NCBI GenBank assembly: GCA_026397595.1
Contig: JAPLUO010000266.1
Coordinates: 1-32,797 of the forward strand
Length of the DNA stretch: 32,797 bases
DNA from: Caldifarciminota bacterium
Lineage (GTDB): Bacteria; Hydrothermota; Tepidihabitantia; Tepidihabitantales; Tepidihabitantaceae
Reading direction: 5' to 3'
A model generated the notes under the pieces. That model was not told the DNA's origin. It worked only from the letters and a program-made list of their open reading frames with translations, and searched no databases. A program made the position numbers and the translations under genes. Numbering within the stretch: the stretch's first letter is position 1; every line of letters begins with the position of its first letter. Of this stretch, positions 13,359 through 23,400 are shown piece after piece.

Positions 13359-16028
13359 CTATCGGCCGCCACCGCGCCCCGGCCTGTCGAGCGAATCAGG
13401 AAGCGCTCTGGGCGCCCGCGTGGACTCTGGCGTCGCTGGCTGCGTGCCGAATCTCCGTCCCTCGATCCCGGCCGGCGGCGTGATCAGATGCAGGAACACC
13501 ACATCGAACGCTTCGGGCAACGTCGTCAAGCCCTCAGGAGTGTAGACCGTGACTGTTCGTTTCTCGATCGGTGCTTGAGCATCTATGCTGATCGAAACCA
13601 CAAGCTGGTCGTGGCTCGCGACGCGGACGTCCAAGACATGAATCCCGGTGCCGCTGAAGCCCACGTCCGTCCCGTAGCAGAAGTTGTCACCTTTCACGAG
13701 AACATCCAGGGTCTCTCCGACCGCCGCCTGGGCAGGGATCAAGGGTGTCTGGATTGAAGGTAAGCCAGTGACGACGAAGAAAAGCCCGTCGCCGTGCCCT
13801 TTGGCTGGTCCACATTCAACCTGGACATCCCTGTAGCCGCTACTGGCAGTGGGTTCAACATGAATCAGAGCCCTTATCTCCGTATTGCTGACTACCTCGA
13901 AGCTACTAACTACGACTCCGCCGGGCACGTTTGACGGACTGGCCGGATGTCTACGGGGGCTCAGACGGCCATGGTGCTGACCGCTTACGATATACACGCC
14001 TGTGGCCCCGCTGAAGTTCTCACCGAGAATCGTGACCTCGATTTCCTGCGGAATGACGGACAGGTGTACATGCTCATTACGACTTGTCTCGTTTCCTAGA
14101 GTCGCGCCCCGCTTGTAGGTCACGGGCGCATTGATAGGCTCCTTGGCGCTGGCTGCATTGGGCGTAACCGAGGTAACTACTGGAGGGCCAAGCACTGAGA
14201 ACGCGCCTTCTAGCGCAGCTTCTGCGGTTTGCCCGTTCTTCAGGGTGCGCACAATCACGTTCCGCGGCCCGGGGAGGGCGTCGCTGAAGACGTGGACGTT
14301 AACGGTCATCTCCTGCGGGTTTGGCACCGAGACAATGGCCGCCCCGATTCCGCTGGGTTGTTCGGTCAACGAATGCTCGAAGAAGGCGTCGGTGACGTCG
14401 CGGAGGTCATCCCCGATGATCTTGACGGACTTTTCGTCTCCTGGTCTCGCGTACCAAGGGCTAATGGAAAGTACCCGAGGCTTTGCGTAGTAGTCGTGGT
14501 CTTCACCCCAGACTGCGAACGACATGCGTCCCGGGTCATTGTCACCTGACCCGGACGTCTCTATGAAGCGACCTGCACCGAGCAGCTCATCCTCCGTGTA
14601 GTTCGCCTGCCAGAGTTTCGCATCCTCGCCAGGCATGATGTCTATTTCGTCATCGGTATTCACGCTAGATTCAAAGCCGCCCCAGGCGTCTTCATCCATC
14701 AGCGCGATGTTCATGTAGTGTCGTTTGGTCTGCGGATTGCTCCCGAGCATTGGTACAAGCACGACCCAGTTCCAATGCGTACTGAACGCCTGCTTGTCGT
14801 CGCCAGCAAAACCGCAGAAGTACTGCCTATTGTCCACGTCGACCTTCGCATAGAAATCTGCGCCATCGTAGGGGTCAGGACGTACGCCCGGCAACATCGC
14901 CACATCATCTATTCTGACCACGAGCCAGCGACGCAAGAAGACGCGCTCGCCGGCGGAAGCTTCTGCGCCCGCTGAGTCGTGAGGGAGCGGCTCCACAATG
15001 GCCGATTCCACCCCCGAGTACACTGGGCCTTGCCAGAGAAGCGGACAGAGTCTCTTCCATGCTTCGAGTGGTGGATGAGATGCGGTCGGGAGACTGTACC
15101 AGATCCCAACTCCACCCAAATCGTCATCTTCCCGCGCTCCACCCTTCCACTGACCAGCGTACCAAGAAAGGTATCGGAGGTCACGCAGCTCATTCGCCAG
15201 TGCATCGGCATTCGCGCTCCAATCTCGTGCTCGATTCCAGAAGTCGTCACCAACCCACTGGCGGACAGCTCGCAGCCACTGGACAGTCGCCCAGAAAGCA
15301 GCACCATACGTCTTGATGAAGTACGGCGACGGAAGAGGAGAGTTGCTGAGGCGGTCGTCGCAGTATAGACTGTCGGCCGCAACCACGTTGTTCAGCACAG
15401 CAGCATCTGGCCGAACGTCAAAGAACGTGCTATCCCCGTTCGGAACCAATTGAACCCAGTTCGAATGGCTGTAGAAGTCTTGGACGGCGTGAAGCGTCAT
15501 GCCCAGGAGAGTCAAGAAGCCTACGACGTCCCCCGACTCCTTCGATGTCATCGCCTGCGCGTATGTGTTCAACCTGAGTCTGTCCCACAGATCCTTGGCC
15601 TTGTCTGGTAGAAACCCCGGGACACATCGTGGGATTGTGCCGTCCTTCAGCGAAGAGAAGTGCATCCAGCGCGAGGATAGAGATCGCAGCTCTACCGGTC
15701 CGAAGAGGTTGCCCCACCCAGCACCTAAGGTGGGATGCTCATCTACAACATTCTGGGCAGCCTGAAACTGGTCCACGTATTCGTTTCCGATCATCACAAT
15801 CATGGCTGATGACGTGCTTCCCTCGAAGCCAACGTGACACAGAGCGTCTCGCGTTATCTCCCTGTGAAACCCCGTGTCAAATGCCAGCAGCATTTGGGGC
15901 ACACACAACGCAAGCAGGAGTCCCAGCCAGGGCCAGAGGGCGCGTTGTCCGTGTCCGCGTTTGGCACCGCTGACGCAGCTCGTAGGTCGCACATTGGCGG
16001 GTCCGCTGAGAGACCTCGATCTCGTCAT
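13359..16028 (-). CDS. Secreted Het-C/zinc-phospholipase-like protein with IPT/TIG-type domains
   Basis: The 889-residue product starts at ATG 16028 with GAGGAGGT four bases upstream; an in-frame ATG at 16148 is possible but would add 40 residues before the signal peptide. Hydrophobic residues 31-48 form the signal. FDTGFHREITRDAL (50-63), then HFSSLKDG and LHAVQDFYSHSNW (180-191, with H180, D184 and H188) match the Het-C / zinc-dependent phospholipase C-like fold, whose histidines and aspartates bind metal. The middle (DPYDGADFYAKVDVD) resembles a C2-like or calcium-binding domain. The C-terminal half holds three IPT/TIG-like beta domains (VLSISPWYARPGD, VTSVTPNAAS, QTPLIPAQAAVGE). Unlike its flanking genes it lacks the sorting domain. 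Phospholipase activity is inference from fold only. Confidence 0.72.
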   Translation of the reverse strand: MTRSRSLSGPANVRPTSCVSGAKRGHGQRALWPWLGLLLALCVPQMLLAFDTGFHREITRDALCHVGFEGSTSSAMIVMIGNEYVDQFQAAQNVVDEHPTLGAGWGNLFGPVELRSLSSRWMHFSSLKDGTIPRCVPGFLPDKAKDLWDRLRLNTYAQAMTSKESGDVVGFLTLLGMTLHAVQDFYSHSNWVQLVPNGDSTFFDVRPDAAVLNNVVAADSLYCDDRLSNSPLPSPYFIKTYGAAFWATVQWLRAVRQWVGDDFWNRARDWSANADALANELRDLRYLSWYAGQWKGGAREDDDLGGVGIWYSLPTASHPPLEAWKRLCPLLWQGPVYSGVESAIVEPLPHDSAGAEASAGERVFLRRWLVVRIDDVAMLPGVRPDPYDGADFYAKVDVDNRQYFCGFAGDDKQAFSTHWNWVVLVPMLGSNPQTKRHYMNIALMDEDAWGGFESSVNTDDEIDIMPGEDAKLWQANYTEDELLGAGRFIETSGSGDNDPGRMSFAVWGEDHDYYAKPRVLSISPWYARPGDEKSVKIIGDDLRDVTDAFFEHSLTEQPSGIGAAIVSVPNPQEMTVNVHVFSDALPGPRNVIVRTLKNGQTAEAALEGAFSVLGPPVVTSVTPNAASAKEPINAPVTYKRGATLGNETSRNEHVHLSVIPQEIEVTILGENFSGATGVYIVSGQHHGRLSPRRHPASPSNVPGGVVVSSFEVVSNTEIRALIHVEPTASSGYRDVQVECGPAKGHGDGLFFVVTGLPSIQTPLIPAQAAVGETLDVLVKGDNFCYGTDVGFSGTGIHVLDVRVASHDQLVVSISIDAQAPIEKRTVTVYTPEGLTTLPEAFDVVFLHLITPPAGIEGRRFGTQPATPESTRAPRALPDSLDRPGRGGGR

Positions 16029-16190
16029 AGTTACCTCCTCGGTTCTCGTTTCACTTGTCGCTCGTTCTGCCTTGATGGTTACGTACGTCGTCTCGAACAG
16101 GCTCCTCTTGGCATTTTCGAGTAGTTCTGGCACTCTCGGTACTGACATTCTAGCCTCCCCTCAATTCATCGGTGTTGCTTTCCTCTACGG

Positions 16191-18116
16191 TCACTGTGGC
16201 CGTCCTCGTTCAATGACCAGCTTCCGGGTCGTGCTGAAGCCGTCGGCATCGAGCCTCAGGACGTACACTCCGCGCGACAACTTGCCAGCGTCCAGCCGGG
16301 TTGAGTATTCACCTGCGGGCACCCGGCCGGCCCGCAGCACCGAAATGCAGCTTCCGGTTACGTCATACAGCTTCAGGCTGACATCGCCGTCCTCAGGCAG
16401 GGAATATGTGATAGCCAACGCGCCCAATGACGGATTCGGGGCGACGGTGACGTACGGAGCGCTGGGCGCCGGGTGCTCGGAGCGTTGCTGCAGGCCGACG
16501 GTAGCCGAATCTACCGTTCCAGTCCAGGTATAAGCGAGGAAGCCAAGCGAGCAACGGCAGATGGCGGTCATCTCTGCGGTCTGGTCGAAACTGAGTCGTC
16601 GGCGAAGGCCTTGAAACGTCGTTGTGAAGCTACCGACGACGCTGTCGCCAGTGCTGGTCAGGAGAACTGCGCAACCTTGGTCCCCCAGGATCACCGAATC
16701 CTGCTGGTGCCACAGTGCTTCCGACGAAGCCCACCGTGCTAAGTCGGTCGGTCCGGTGTATGCTCCGAACATCTGCAACGAGCGTCGCAGGACGGTGCCC
16801 GTGGCCGAGGCCGACAGTCTCGCTGAAATGCTATCGGAGCTTCCGAAGACGACCGTCCGGTCTGCGACACAGTTGCCGCCGCTCAGGGACCAGAGGTTCT
16901 GAACCCTGGCGGATGCCGGCTCGATCCCCAGTGGGTGACACCAGCACATACAGGGCGCCAGCACCAGCAGCGGCATGGACAGGGTGTCGCAGTACACGTA
17001 GGCATAGCCGCAGTTCGTGCCCGTGGTGTCGAGCATACCCCAAGTCCGCCCCGAAACAGGTCCGCCGTTGACGGTACCATCAATGCTGCCCCAGAAGTCA
17101 ATCTGCCGGCCACGGACTTCGGGCATCGTTCTGCCGCACCATGAAACGCTTGAGAGTTGGTTTGAGTCCGTAACGAACGGGAAGTAGGTCTTGCTGACCT
17201 CCGGGGCCGGCAGGTGGCGGCGGGCACCGGTATACGTGGAGGTAACCGTCGTCAGCAGAGTCTCGCCTGAAGCTCTGATGTAGCCAAGCGTGCCCTGTTC
17301 TGACACGGTCACTGAGTCCTGCTGGGTCCAGTGCATCACGCAGGGCACTATGTCCAAGTTGCTATCGTCAGGCCAATCAGGCCACTGACCGAAGGCGGCG
17401 ATACCGACTTGGAGTGTGCATCCTACGACCTGGCTGTAGATGCCGGTATAGACTGTGTCAGCAGGATACGACGGCCAGGTGAATGTCCGGGTCATGTTCA
17501 GGTTGCCGCCGCAGAGTTGCCAGAGGTTGATTGCACCGGACTCGGCTTCTAGCGGAGCCGGGAACAGGGTCAGGAACGGGTGAAAATCGCTCGGCACGCT
17601 GTCGTAGTAGTTCCAGAGAGCGCTCGGGTACAGACCAGTCGTGTCCAACTTGCCGCTGCCGGTCCCTTTGAGTGGCTGGCCGTTGAACGTGCCGGTGATT
17701 CCGGTCCTGACGTACATCTGGCCGAATGGCCAGGACCAGACATAGGTCGGTCGGGCAAGGCGGTTGTTGGCGGGCACTGAGTCGAGAGCCAACCGCGTTG
17801 AGCACGTCACCGTGCTCGACCCCAGCGGTCCGGCAACCCAAGGTGGGAAGGTGACCAGGCGAAACGACCCCGGCAGATGGTTGAGAACCGTGGCCGTGTC
17901 GTTGTACGAGTTGCCAATTATCATACGCACGGTGTAGGTTGATTCCATGAAGGTGCCGTAGTTGTAGACCGAGCAGGCGGGAACGATGCTCAGCCCGGCT
18001 CCGACAGTTGTGGCCGGAGCAATGATTCTCGTCACGCCCACGTCATGAGCGGCGATTGCTGTCTGCAGGCTCAACGTCAGCCCCACGACGAATGTGAGTT
18101 CCTTCAGGTGCCTCAT
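16191..18116 (-). CDS. Large secreted beta-rich protein with sorting domain, paralog B
   Basis: The 641-residue product starts at ATG 18116 with AAGGAGG five bases upstream. The signal peptide covers residues 1-22 (ending TAIA). A CARDB-like domain (VTRIIAPATTVGAGLSIVPA, DSVPANNR), two internal homologous blocks (LDTTG and NLWQLCGGN; LDTTG and NLWSLSGGN) and a sorting domain (VAPNPSLGALAITYSLPE) follow. It matches paralog A over its whole length and very closely in the last third. The Het-C-like gene lies downstream, 162 bp after the stop. Function unknown; the arrangement suggests a surface-displayed set. Confidence 0.75.
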   Translation of the reverse strand: MRHLKELTFVVGLTLSLQTAIAAHDVGVTRIIAPATTVGAGLSIVPACSVYNYGTFMESTYTVRMIIGNSYNDTATVLNHLPGSFRLVTFPPWVAGPLGSSTVTCSTRLALDSVPANNRLARPTYVWSWPFGQMYVRTGITGTFNGQPLKGTGSGKLDTTGLYPSALWNYYDSVPSDFHPFLTLFPAPLEAESGAINLWQLCGGNLNMTRTFTWPSYPADTVYTGIYSQVVGCTLQVGIAAFGQWPDWPDDSNLDIVPCVMHWTQQDSVTVSEQGTLGYIRASGETLLTTVTSTYTGARRHLPAPEVSKTYFPFVTDSNQLSSVSWCGRTMPEVRGRQIDFWGSIDGTVNGGPVSGRTWGMLDTTGTNCGYAYVYCDTLSMPLLVLAPCMCWCHPLGIEPASARVQNLWSLSGGNCVADRTVVFGSSDSISARLSASATGTVLRRSLQMFGAYTGPTDLARWASSEALWHQQDSVILGDQGCAVLLTSTGDSVVGSFTTTFQGLRRRLSFDQTAEMTAICRCSLGFLAYTWTGTVDSATVGLQQRSEHPAPSAPYVTVAPNPSLGALAITYSLPEDGDVSLKLYDVTGSCISVLRAGRVPAGEYSTRLDAGKLSRGVYVLRLDADGFSTTRKLVIERGRPQ

Positions 18117-18376
18117 CCTGCCTCCTTACGCGCTGCCCGACCCAATAGAGGGTCTGTACTTGACTGAGTTTCCGGACGCCGCATGCTGGTCATAGCGTTT
18201 CCCCGATGGCGGTACGGCCAGATTAAACAGGGGCGTGGCGTGCGTGTCAAGGATGGCTTTGACAGGATGGCTTTGACAGGTGGCTTTGACAGGATGGCTT
18301 TGACGGTCTGATTTTGGATGACGCGCGGGGGCGCGGTGCGCGGGCCGGCCGCTCGGAAATCGTTCGCGAAGAGCGC
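18117..18376. other. Spacer between the SDR and paralog B genes
   Basis: No gene is supported. It contains the tandem repeat at 18247-18307 and, on the minus strand, a TTGACA (about 18250-18245) with only a poor -10 candidate for paralog B. Confidence 0.4.
18247..18307. repeat. Four-copy 14-bp tandem repeat
   Basis: AGGATGGCTTTGAC is repeated four times head to tail; the third copy lacks the two bases AT. Each unit carries a TTTGACA-like word. Confidence 0.8.
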
Positions 18377-18458
18377 TTAGTACTCGACCGAGTCGAGCCG
18401 CAGGTCGTGGGCCGGGGTCGTCTGGAATGGCTCCTGCGGCCAGCGGACGGCAATCTGG
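18377..18458 (-). pseudogene. Remnant of a truA 3' end
   Basis: On the minus strand, codons up to the TAA at 18379-18377 read PFQTTPAHDLRLDSVEY. The end of the intact truA downstream reads PFQTAPAQGLLLYSVDYE. The similarity also holds at the nucleotide level over about 50 nt, so this looks like a duplicated truA tail. It lies just past the stop of the SDR gene, which therefore sits between two truA ends. Confidence 0.5.
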
Positions 18459-18472
18459 ACCGACGGGGCGGG

Positions 18473-19174
18473 TCAGCGCCTCGGAGCGGGACCGGGTAGC
18501 AGGGTCTTCAACCTCATGATCCAATGCTGGAGCCTGACCAGTGGGACCATCGGCCAAGGGGCGGCGTAGCTAACGGGCTTCCGCTCGATGCAGGTAAGCA
18601 GATGGCGGACGGCCCGGTCGACGGGCATCATGAACGGCTTCACTTCGCTCTTGGCCATCTTCGTGTCAACGAACCCGAACCGAACGTTGGTGACATAGAC
18701 GCCCTTCGGTCTCAGGGCAAGGGCCAAGCCGCCGAGATAGTTTGAGAAGCCCGCCTTGGAGGCGCTGTAACTCGGGGCGTCGGCCGACACCAGTTCGTCG
18801 GCCAGGCTGGACAGGCCGATGAAATGCCCGACCCCGCGCCGTTCCATCAATGGTATGACACAGGCCGCCGTCTTCACCATTCCCACGAGGTTCACTTCGA
18901 AGACCTCGGCTTCCCGTTCCATGCGGGAAGTGTCCAGCGGCTCGCCGACTCCTGCGCAGTAGACGCACAGGTCCGGTGGCGTGGCAGTCGCCAGCAGCGT
19001 CTTGAGCTTCTCCGTGTACGTGTCATCCTGCACCAGCGCCCGGGTGTGACGGTAGGCTTCGTGCCGGACCGGCGAATTGCTACGCGAGATGCCCAGCGCG
19101 GTCCATCCCCGCCGGAGGAGTTCCTGCGTGAGGGCCAGGCCGATTCCGTCCGAATTCCCGACTACGAGTGCCAC
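18473..19174 (-). CDS. Short-chain dehydrogenase/reductase (SDR)
   Basis: The 233-residue product is a classical-type SDR. The glycine-rich nucleotide site VVGNSDGIG (residues 4-12), CAGVG at 73-77 (the NAG region), serine in GLSSLA (122-123) and YSASK (Y136, K140) supply the catalytic residues. It would reduce or oxidise an alcohol or ketone with NAD(P); the substrate is unknown. The start is uncertain: GTG 19174 has no good ribosome site, and an in-frame TTG at 19219 would overlap the truA end by 14 nt. The frame is open further upstream only because it overlaps truA. A hydrophobic C-terminal part (WPMVPLVRLQHWIM) could bind membrane. It follows truA on the same strand. Confidence 0.85.
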   Translation of the reverse strand: MALVVGNSDGIGLALTQELLRRGWTALGISRSNSPVRHEAYRHTRALVQDDTYTEKLKTLLATATPPDLCVYCAGVGEPLDTSRMEREAEVFEVNLVGMVKTAACVIPLMERRGVGHFIGLSSLADELVSADAPSYSASKAGFSNYLGGLALALRPKGVYVTNVRFGFVDTKMAKSEVKPFMMPVDRAVRHLLTCIERKPVSYAAPWPMVPLVRLQHWIMRLKTLLPGPAPRR

Positions 19175-19205
19175 CCGGGACGCCGGGAGACCTGTGGGTC
19201 GTTCC

Positions 19206-19970
19206 TTACTCGTAGTCAACCGAGTAGAGCAGCAGGCCTTGGGCCGGGGCGGTTTGGAAGGGTCGGTACGGCTTGCCCGCGAGCGCGGCGCGGATGTCTT
19301 TCTGAGTGAGCCTGCCTGAGCCGCAGGCAACGAGAGCGCCGACGATTCTTCTTACCATCTTGTAGAGGAACCGGTCGCCCTCTACTGTAACGAGGACTTC
19401 GTCGGGGGGGCTTGGGACACGATACGAATCGATGACGATTCGTTCATGTCCCGCGCTGACCCGAACGTGACGGACGTGGCAGAGGCCGTCCTCGTCTCTC
19501 GTCTGGCAGAATGGTCGGAAGTCCTTTGCGCCCTCGAACAGATGGGCGGCCTTGCGCATCTTTTCTACGTCAAGCTTGAACCAGAACTCCCAAGCGTGCC
19601 TGCGTCGCAGTGGAGACTTGCGACGTACGATACGATAGACATAGGTCTTGCCCAGGGCGCTGTGACGGGCATGGAATCCGGGCTTCGCCTCTTCGATGGA
19701 CAGGACCAGAATGTCATTGGGCAGGAAGTGGTTGAGCGCGAGTTTCAGGCGGTCGATGCTGAGCGGCGAGTCGATATGGGCGTTTGCGGCATAGACTCGT
19801 GCTGACACTCCGGCATCGGTTCGGCCGCAGCCATAGACCGTGACCTTCTTCTGGAGGATCTTGCCGAATGCGGACTCGATTTCGCCCTGGACGGTCGGAT
19901 GACGGGGCTGGTACTGCCAGCCCGCGTAGTTCGTGCCGTCGAACTCGACGGTCAGCTTCAGGTTACGCGT
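19206..19970 (-). CDS. truA: tRNA pseudouridine synthase A
   Basis: TruA converts uridines 38-40 in the tRNA anticodon arm to pseudouridine. The conserved N-terminus is present (LKLTVEFDGTNYAGWQ), with the catalytic aspartate in YGCGRTDAGV (D52 counted from codon 19970). Later come GFHARHSALGKTYVYRI and GDRFLYKMVRRIVGAL, and the typical end QTAPAQGLLLYSVDYE. The start is odd: between the upstream in-frame stop and the first conserved residue there is no ATG, GTG or TTG. The best fit by alignment is ACG 19970-19968, with CTG 19961-19959 an alternative. Starting at the first GTG (19808) would lose the catalytic aspartate. The region upstream is a low-complexity purine/pyrimidine tract. A sequencing error, a mutated start or a rare start codon are all possible. 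Confidence 0.85.
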   Translation of the reverse strand, partial: TRNLKLTVEFDGTNYAGWQYQPRHPTVQGEIESAFGKILQKKVTVYGCGRTDAGVSARVYAANAHIDSPLSIDRLKLALNHFLPNDILVLSIEEAKPGFHARHSALGKTYVYRIVRRKSPLRRRHAWEFWFKLDVEKMRKAAHLFEGAKDFRPFCQTRDEDGLCHVRHVRVSAGHERIVIDSYRVPSPPDEVLVTVEGDRFLYKMVRRIVGALVACGSGRLTQKDIRAALAGKPYRPFQTAPAQGLLLYSVDYE

Positions 19971-19975
19971 GGGAG

Positions 19976-20100
19976 AATGACCAAGTCAGAAGGGGAAATG
20001 ACAAAGGGGGAGGGGAAAGGGGAAATGGCGAGGGTGAAGGGGAGAGGGGAAATGGCAAAGGAAAGAAGAGCGATGGACGAGGAGCGATGAACGAGAAGGG
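19976..20100. repeat. Purine-rich degenerate repeat between truA and the TraR/DksA gene
   Basis: GGGGAAATG occurs repeatedly (for example AGGGGAAATGGC twice) together with GAGGGGAAAGG-type words. The plus strand is almost free of pyrimidines. It would lie in the leader of a truA transcript as a C/T-rich tract. Confidence 0.6.
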
Positions 20101-20469
20101 TCAGCGCGGGCGTTTGTTCAGGCACTTCATGCAGAACCGGGCGTGGGGGACAACATCAAGCCGCGCCTTGGGTACCGGCTCCCCGCAGTTCACGCAAATA
20201 CCATATGTGCCGTCGGCAATCCGTTTCAGGGCGTCCTCGATCTGGCGCAGCGTGTCGGTCTCGATGGTCTTGAAACGCGAGGCCATTTCGCGCTGGTAGT
20301 TTTCGGTGCCCTGGTCCGCGGTATACGTGCGGTGGCTGGAAACGTCGCCGGTCGCGTCCGGAGCGGCGGCATCCATCACTTCGTCGGTAGCCCGGCCCTG
20401 CTTCAGCATTCGCTGCTTCTCGGCCAGCAGCGCCCGTTCGTACTTGAGCAGTTCGCGTTTGTTCATCAT
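20101..20469 (-). CDS. TraR/DksA-family zinc-finger protein
   Basis: The 122-residue product has an N-terminal coiled-coil stretch (NKRELLKYERALLAEKQRML) and a C-terminal four-cysteine zinc finger (GICVNCGEPVPKARL, then ARFCMKCLNKR). This is the layout of DksA-like proteins, which bind the secondary channel of RNA polymerase and alter promoter response. Its ATG (20469-20467) overlaps the ileS stop TGA (20468-20466) in an ATGA junction, so translation is coupled to ileS. An adjacent ATG at 20466 is an alternative start. DksA itself or a paralog cannot be told apart here. Confidence 0.85.
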   Translation of the reverse strand: MMNKRELLKYERALLAEKQRMLKQGRATDEVMDAAAPDATGDVSSHRTYTADQGTENYQREMASRFKTIETDTLRQIEDALKRIADGTYGICVNCGEPVPKARLDVVPHARFCMKCLNKRPR

Positions 20470-23400
20470 TCCCTCGCTCTCTTGAGCGCCAGTTCGGCCG
20501 GTTCCCGGTTGATCTTCGCGGTCTCCCGGATGTCAGGTTCGGCCAGTGGTTCGTCGGTCACGGCCAGAGCCAGAGTCTCGCGCCGGATGTAATCCTCGAA
20601 TGCCCGCACCGCCGCGGCGAGGCGCGGCGACGCCTGACAGTGGAGCCGGATGCGGTCGGTGACCTCGAACCCGGCCGCCTTGCGCATATTCTGGACCTTG
20701 TGGACGAGTTCGCGGGCGAAGCCCTCGTTCTCAAGCTCGGTGGTCAGCTTGGTGCAGATGCCGACCGCGCGATTCGGGTCTTGCTCGACAACGTAGTCGG
20801 CCGGGAACTGCGTGTCCTTGTCACTGAACAGCAGTTCATGGACGTTCAGTTCCTCCTTGATTGTCTCAGCGTGGAGGAGGACAGCATCCTTCTCGCCCGG
20901 CTCGTTCAGGCGGATGAGCGCGGCCTGCAGCGGCTGGCGCACCTTGAGCTTCGACTTCTCGCGCGCGGCTCTGCCCAGCGAGACGACCGAGCGAACGAGA
21001 CCGACCTCTTTCTCCAGCGCTTCGCTAATCATCCCGGCCTCCGGTTCCGGGTACGGGCTCAGGTGGACCGACTCCGGCGCGCCGGGGTCGACCGAGCGGG
21101 TGAGATTCTGGTACATTTCCTCGGCAAGGAAAGGCATGAACGGCGCGAGGAGTCGCGTGAGCGTCGTGAGGCAGCGGTAGAGCGTCTCGTAGGCCGCGTG
21201 TTTGTCCGTATCCGAGCCAGATTTCCAGAACCGGCGGCGGCTGCGGCGCACGTACCAGACCGACAGGTCATCAATGAACTCCTCGACCGCGCGGGGCACC
21301 GGCGCCGGGTCGAAGTCTTCAAGGCGTTCACGGGTGAGCTTGACCAGCGAATTGAGGCGCGAGAGCATCCAGCGGTCGAGCCGGGTCAGGTCCCCGGGCT
21401 TGACCGTAAGCTTCGTCGGGTCGAGCTGGTCGATGTTCGCGTAGGTCACGAAGAAGCTATACACGTTCCAGAGGGTCAGGAGCTTGCGGCGAACTTCGTC
21501 GCCGAGGGCATATCCGAAGTTCAGGTTCTGGACCGGGTTTTGGCGGATGAACACCCAGCGCATCACGTCGGCGCCCATGTTGTCGAAGGCCTCTTCGGTG
21601 TCGATCGCGTTGCCCCATGACTTGTGCATGTCCCGGCCGTCCGCGCCTTTCATCGTCGCGTAGCCGAGCAAAGTCTTGAAGGGCGAGCACTTCTCGAGGA
21701 CCGTGGACATGGCCAGCATCGCGTAGAACCAGTTGCGGAACTGACCGGGGAAGCACTCCGTGATGAAGTCGAACGGGAACCACTCCTTCCAATAATCGTG
21801 GTTAGTGAGGTAGTGGGTGGTCGAGAAAGGCACGATGCCGGCGTCGAGCCATGGGTTGCCGACGTCATTGATACGGGATACCGGCTTGCCGCACTTGCCG
21901 CACTTGACCTTGATTTCGTCCACCCATGGCCGGTGCGGCGAATGGGTCTCGAACTGATCCCAACCGGAAAGCGCGCGTGTCTTGAGTTCCTCGCGCGAGC
22001 CGATGACGTCAAACCAGCCGCACTCGCACCGGAAGATGGGCAGGGCCAGACCCCAATACCGTTTCTTGGAGATGCACCAGTCCGACATGTTGCTGAGCCA
22101 GTCGAGCTCGCGGGCCAGGCCGAAGTCGGGAATCCAGCGCACCTGCTTTGCCGACTCCATTATTCCTTCGCGCAGCGAGTCCATCGAGATGAACCATTCG
22201 TCGACCAGCCGGAACACCAACTCCTGGCCGCAGCGCCAGCAAACCGGGTAGCGGTGGGTGTATTCTTCGACCTTGAAGAGGAGTCCCTTCTTCTCAAGGC
22301 TTTCGAACACCGGCTGGGCCGCAGCCTGCGCGTCCATGCCCTTGAGCCAGTCGAAGTTGTTGGCAAAAGTACCGTCTTCGCACAGCGGCGCGATGACCGC
22401 GAGTTGGTGATCTTTGCTCAAGAGGAAGTCCTCTTTGCCGCAGCCGGGTGCGATGTGGACGATGCCGGTGCCTTCGGATGCGCTTACCTCGTCCCACGGG
22501 ATTACGCGGTGCTCGATGCCTTTCTGGGGTTCGAGTTCGTCGAACGGCCCCTGGTAGCGGAGGCCGACGAGCTTGCTGCCGGTCAGTTCTTCAACCACCT
22601 GCGCGCCGGTCCCGAGCACCGTGAGCAGGGGCTTGGCAAGGATGTAGGTCGCGTCGTCGAGGCGGGCACGGACATAGACCAACTCGGGGTGAACCGCGGC
22701 GGCGACGTTGGAGGTGAGAGTCCACGGCGTGGTGGTCCAGACCAGGAGGTACTCACTCTCACGCCCGACAACCGGAAGACGGAAGAAAACTGCCTTGTGC
22801 GTCAGCTCGCGGTAGCCTTCGGTTGCGATTTCCTGATCGGAGATGGCGGTGCCGCAGCGCGAGCACCACGGCATCACGTCGGTGCCTTCGTAGATGAGGC
22901 CACGCTCGTGGCATTTCTTCAGGAAGTGCCAGATGGAGTAGTTGTTCTCGTCGGACATGGTGAAGTAGGAGTTGTCCCAGTCCATCCACTGGCCCAGCCG
23001 GATTGACTGCTCGGTCTGGATGCGCGAGTACTTCAGCACGCGCTCTTTGCACTGCTCGACGAACCGGTCGATTCCGAGCTTCTCGATATCGCGCTTGGAC
23101 TTAAAGCCCAGCTCCTTCTCGACTTCGACTTCGACCCAGAGGCCCTGGCAGTCGAACCCATTCTGGTACCGTTGGTCATGCCCGAGCATGGCGTGGTAGC
23201 GCTGGAACAGGTCTTTGTAGGTCCGGCCCCAGGCGTGGTGCACGCCCATCGGGTTGTTGGCGGTAATCGGCCCGTCGAGGAACTTGAACTTCGGGTTGCC
23301 GCGATTGCGCTCGACGAGTTTCCGGAAGTAGCCGCCCGCGCGCCAGAATTCGAGGATGCGCGGCTCGATTGTCCGATGGTCGGGCCGGGCGGGGAGAGGA

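Noticed and set aside
18126-18557. Minus-strand ORF of 143 codons between the SDR and surface-protein genes
   Set aside because: It runs through the tandem repeat and the truA-tail remnant and overlaps the SDR end in another frame.
20640-23006. Long plus-strand ORFs (20640-21620 and 21624-23006)
   Set aside because: They are shadows of ileS on the opposite strand, with compositions typical of antisense frames.
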